Below the pieces are notes generated by a model. The model was not told the DNA's origin and did not search any database. It saw only the letters and a program-made list of their open reading frames with translations. Of a stretch of 64,000 nucleotides of DNA, positions 62,775 to 64,000 are shown piece by piece (the first letter of the stretch is position 1; each line of letters opens with the position of its first letter). A program made the position numbers and the translations under genes. This DNA is from an uncultured Lachnospiraceae bacterium (lineage in GTDB: Bacteria; Bacillota; Clostridia; Lachnospirales; Lachnospiraceae). The DNA lies in NCBI GenBank assembly GCA_910588215.1, contig CAJUQJ010000001.1:124001-188000 (forward strand), written 5' to 3'.

Positions 62775-62800
62775 GTCTGTACTGAGAATACAGATTTATA

Positions 62801-62822
62801 CGCTTTGGAATGGAGGGGAAAT
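62801..62822 (+). repeat. Leader cassette (class 1 end) before the esterase gene
   Basis: CGCTTTGGAATGGAGGGGAA directly before the ATG at 62823; similar to the purM leader (CGCTCCGGAATGGAGGAAAA). Confidence 0.65.
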
Positions 62823-64000
62823 ATGGGTGAATGGAAACTTCCAAGACTGATCAGTAACGGTATGGTGCTGCAGCAGAGAAAGCGGGTGCGTATTTGGGGA
62901 TTTGACAAGCCGGGAAGGAAAGTAATGGTCTCTTTTCTGGGAGAAGAATATGTTGCCCTTACCGATAAAGAGGGAATTTGGGAAACACGGCTGCAGGAAA
63001 CGGAGGTGGGCGGCCCGTACACGATGGACATCCGGGACGATGCCGGAAACGAGACGGTCATAAAGGATATTCTGGTCGGGGATGTATGGATCTGTGCCGG
63101 GCAGTCTAATATGGAACTGCCCATGGAGCGGGTGAAAGACCGTTATCCGAAAGAAATCGCAGATTGTGCCAATCCGGCCATCAGGACATTTAAGATTACG
63201 GAGCATGCGGATTTTCACGCGCCCCTTGCGGATCATCTGACCGGGGAATGGAAACAGGCGGGGACTGACACGATCCTTCAATTTTCCGCGACGGCGTACT
63301 TCTTTGCCAGGCAAATGTATCAGCTGACAGGCGCGCCTGTCGGACTGATCAATGCCAGTCTGGGCGGCTCACGGATTGAATCCTGGATGAGCCGGGAAAT
63401 GCTGGAAGGCTGTCAGGAAGCGCTGGATACGGCGGATCGGTATGCGGATGATGCATTTGTACAGGGCGTCCTTTTACAGAATCAGAAGCAGGCTAAAGAG
63501 TGGCATGAGAGGCTTGACGGCCTGGATGTGGGGCTTAAGGAGCATTGGGAAAAGGACGGCGTCGATCTGCGTGATTGGGCAGAGGTGAAGATCCCTTTCT
63601 TTTTCCGGGATACGGATTTGAAGGATTTTATCGGGAGCGTATGGTTTCGGCGGAACTTTCAGGTGCCGGAGGAAATGGCCGGTAAGGCGGCAAAGGTATG
63701 GCTGGGAACGATCGTGGACAGTGACACGGTATATATTAACGGCATTCGGGTGGGACACACGGATTATCAGTACCCGCCCAGGAAATATCCGGTTCCGGAA
63801 GGGCTTTTGCGGGCAGGAGAAAATAGCATAGCCATCCACGTGAAATGCGAAAACGGACACGGAAGGTTTACCCCGGATAAGACATATGCACTCTGGAATG
63901 AAACGCATGAAATTGACCTGGAAGGGTGCTGGAATTATAAGATCGGTGGGTCCTGTGAGCAGATCTTGCCGACCGATTTCGTCAACTGGAAACCCACCGG
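62823..64000 (+). CDS. Sialate O-acetylesterase-like protein (partial)
   Basis: The gene continues past the end of the window. The visible ~392 residues begin with a short beta domain, then the SASA (SGNH-type) esterase domain with catalytic-Ser motif GDVWICAGQSNMELPM and LINASLGGSRIESWMS. A jelly-roll-like insert begins after about residue 265. Such enzymes remove acetyl groups from sialic acids or plant/host polysaccharides. No signal peptide is seen, so it should be cytoplasmic. The start follows GGAGGGGAA. Confidence 0.87.
   Translation, partial: MGEWKLPRLISNGMVLQQRKRVRIWGFDKPGRKVMVSFLGEEYVALTDKEGIWETRLQETEVGGPYTMDIRDDAGNETVIKDILVGDVWICAGQSNMELPMERVKDRYPKEIADCANPAIRTFKITEHADFHAPLADHLTGEWKQAGTDTILQFSATAYFFARQMYQLTGAPVGLINASLGGSRIESWMSREMLEGCQEALDTADRYADDAFVQGVLLQNQKQAKEWHERLDGLDVGLKEHWEKDGVDLRDWAEVKIPFFFRDTDLKDFIGSVWFRRNFQVPEEMAGKAAKVWLGTIVDSDTVYINGIRVGHTDYQYPPRKYPVPEGLLRAGENSIAIHVKCENGHGRFTPDKTYALWNETHEIDLEGCWNYKIGGSCEQILPTDFVNWKPT

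Overview
The window reads as the chromosome of a spore-forming clostridium, most likely a Lachnospiraceae member. The reasons are two spoVA sporulation genes with a consensus sigma-G promoter, clostridial gene pairings (a YtrA-type GntR regulator directly before clpC, radA after an unnamed small gene, a single-chain 1269-residue PurL), many TTG/GTG starts with AGGAGG-type ribosome binding sites, and moderate GC. I do not assign a genus or species.

Layout. 1-5220: the end of a hybrid histidine kinase, a divergent hemerythrin-domain protein, a free Hpt phosphotransfer protein, a DUF218 membrane protein and a TPR lipoprotein. 5313-8177: a Nudix-like gene, pyrF and pyrE, then two tiny membrane proteins. 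8321-10504: a long M29-type aminopeptidase. 10688-14374: purE-purM-purN-purD. 14418-20905: a zinc-ribbon/HTH protein, an SH3 membrane protein, the GntR regulator, clpC, an unnamed gene and radA. 21290-26238: an LCP cell-wall protein and a heterodimeric ABC exporter. 26293-27731: a lipoprotein and tRNA-Trp on the minus strand, then an ECF sigma factor, followed by its probable membrane partner (27848-29122). 29320-33694: a Suv3-like RNA helicase, a phosphopantetheinyl transferase and uxaC. 33919-41469: a patchy region with spoVAD, a VapBC-like toxin-antitoxin pair, a broken copy of the spoVAD 3' end, a MATE pump, an internally deleted epimerase pseudogene, ridA, aroK and spoVAE. 41694-51316: purL, then a tetR gene divergent from an MMPL exporter and a very long repeat-rich lipoprotein. 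51799-64000: a zinc-ribbon membrane protein, carA-carB, queH, a tautomerase, argS, a DUF2500-like protein, tRNA-Val and tRNA-Met, a TauE-type permease and the start of a sialate O-acetylesterase.

How the genes work together. Much of the window is nucleotide biosynthesis: carAB, pyrF and pyrE for pyrimidines, and purE, purM, purN, purD and purL for purines, in four separate clusters. The remainder is envelope, stress and regulatory functions. The only evident regulatory circuit is the TetR-MMPL-lipoprotein module: two near-identical palindromes lie in the intergenic region and one overlaps the exporter promoter's -35 box.

Most notable non-coding structure. (1) A small non-autonomous mobile element with 16-bp terminal inverted repeats and perfect 6-bp target duplications, at 2140-2336 and 51324-51570. 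It carries a core that can fold into nested hairpins; a solo core lies at 61713-61765. (2) Several families of short 'leader cassettes' that end in a ribosome binding site and stand before unrelated genes. (3) A toxin-antitoxin island between two copies of the spoVAD 3' end. No CRISPR array, transposase, integrase, rRNA or recognisable riboswitch was seen.
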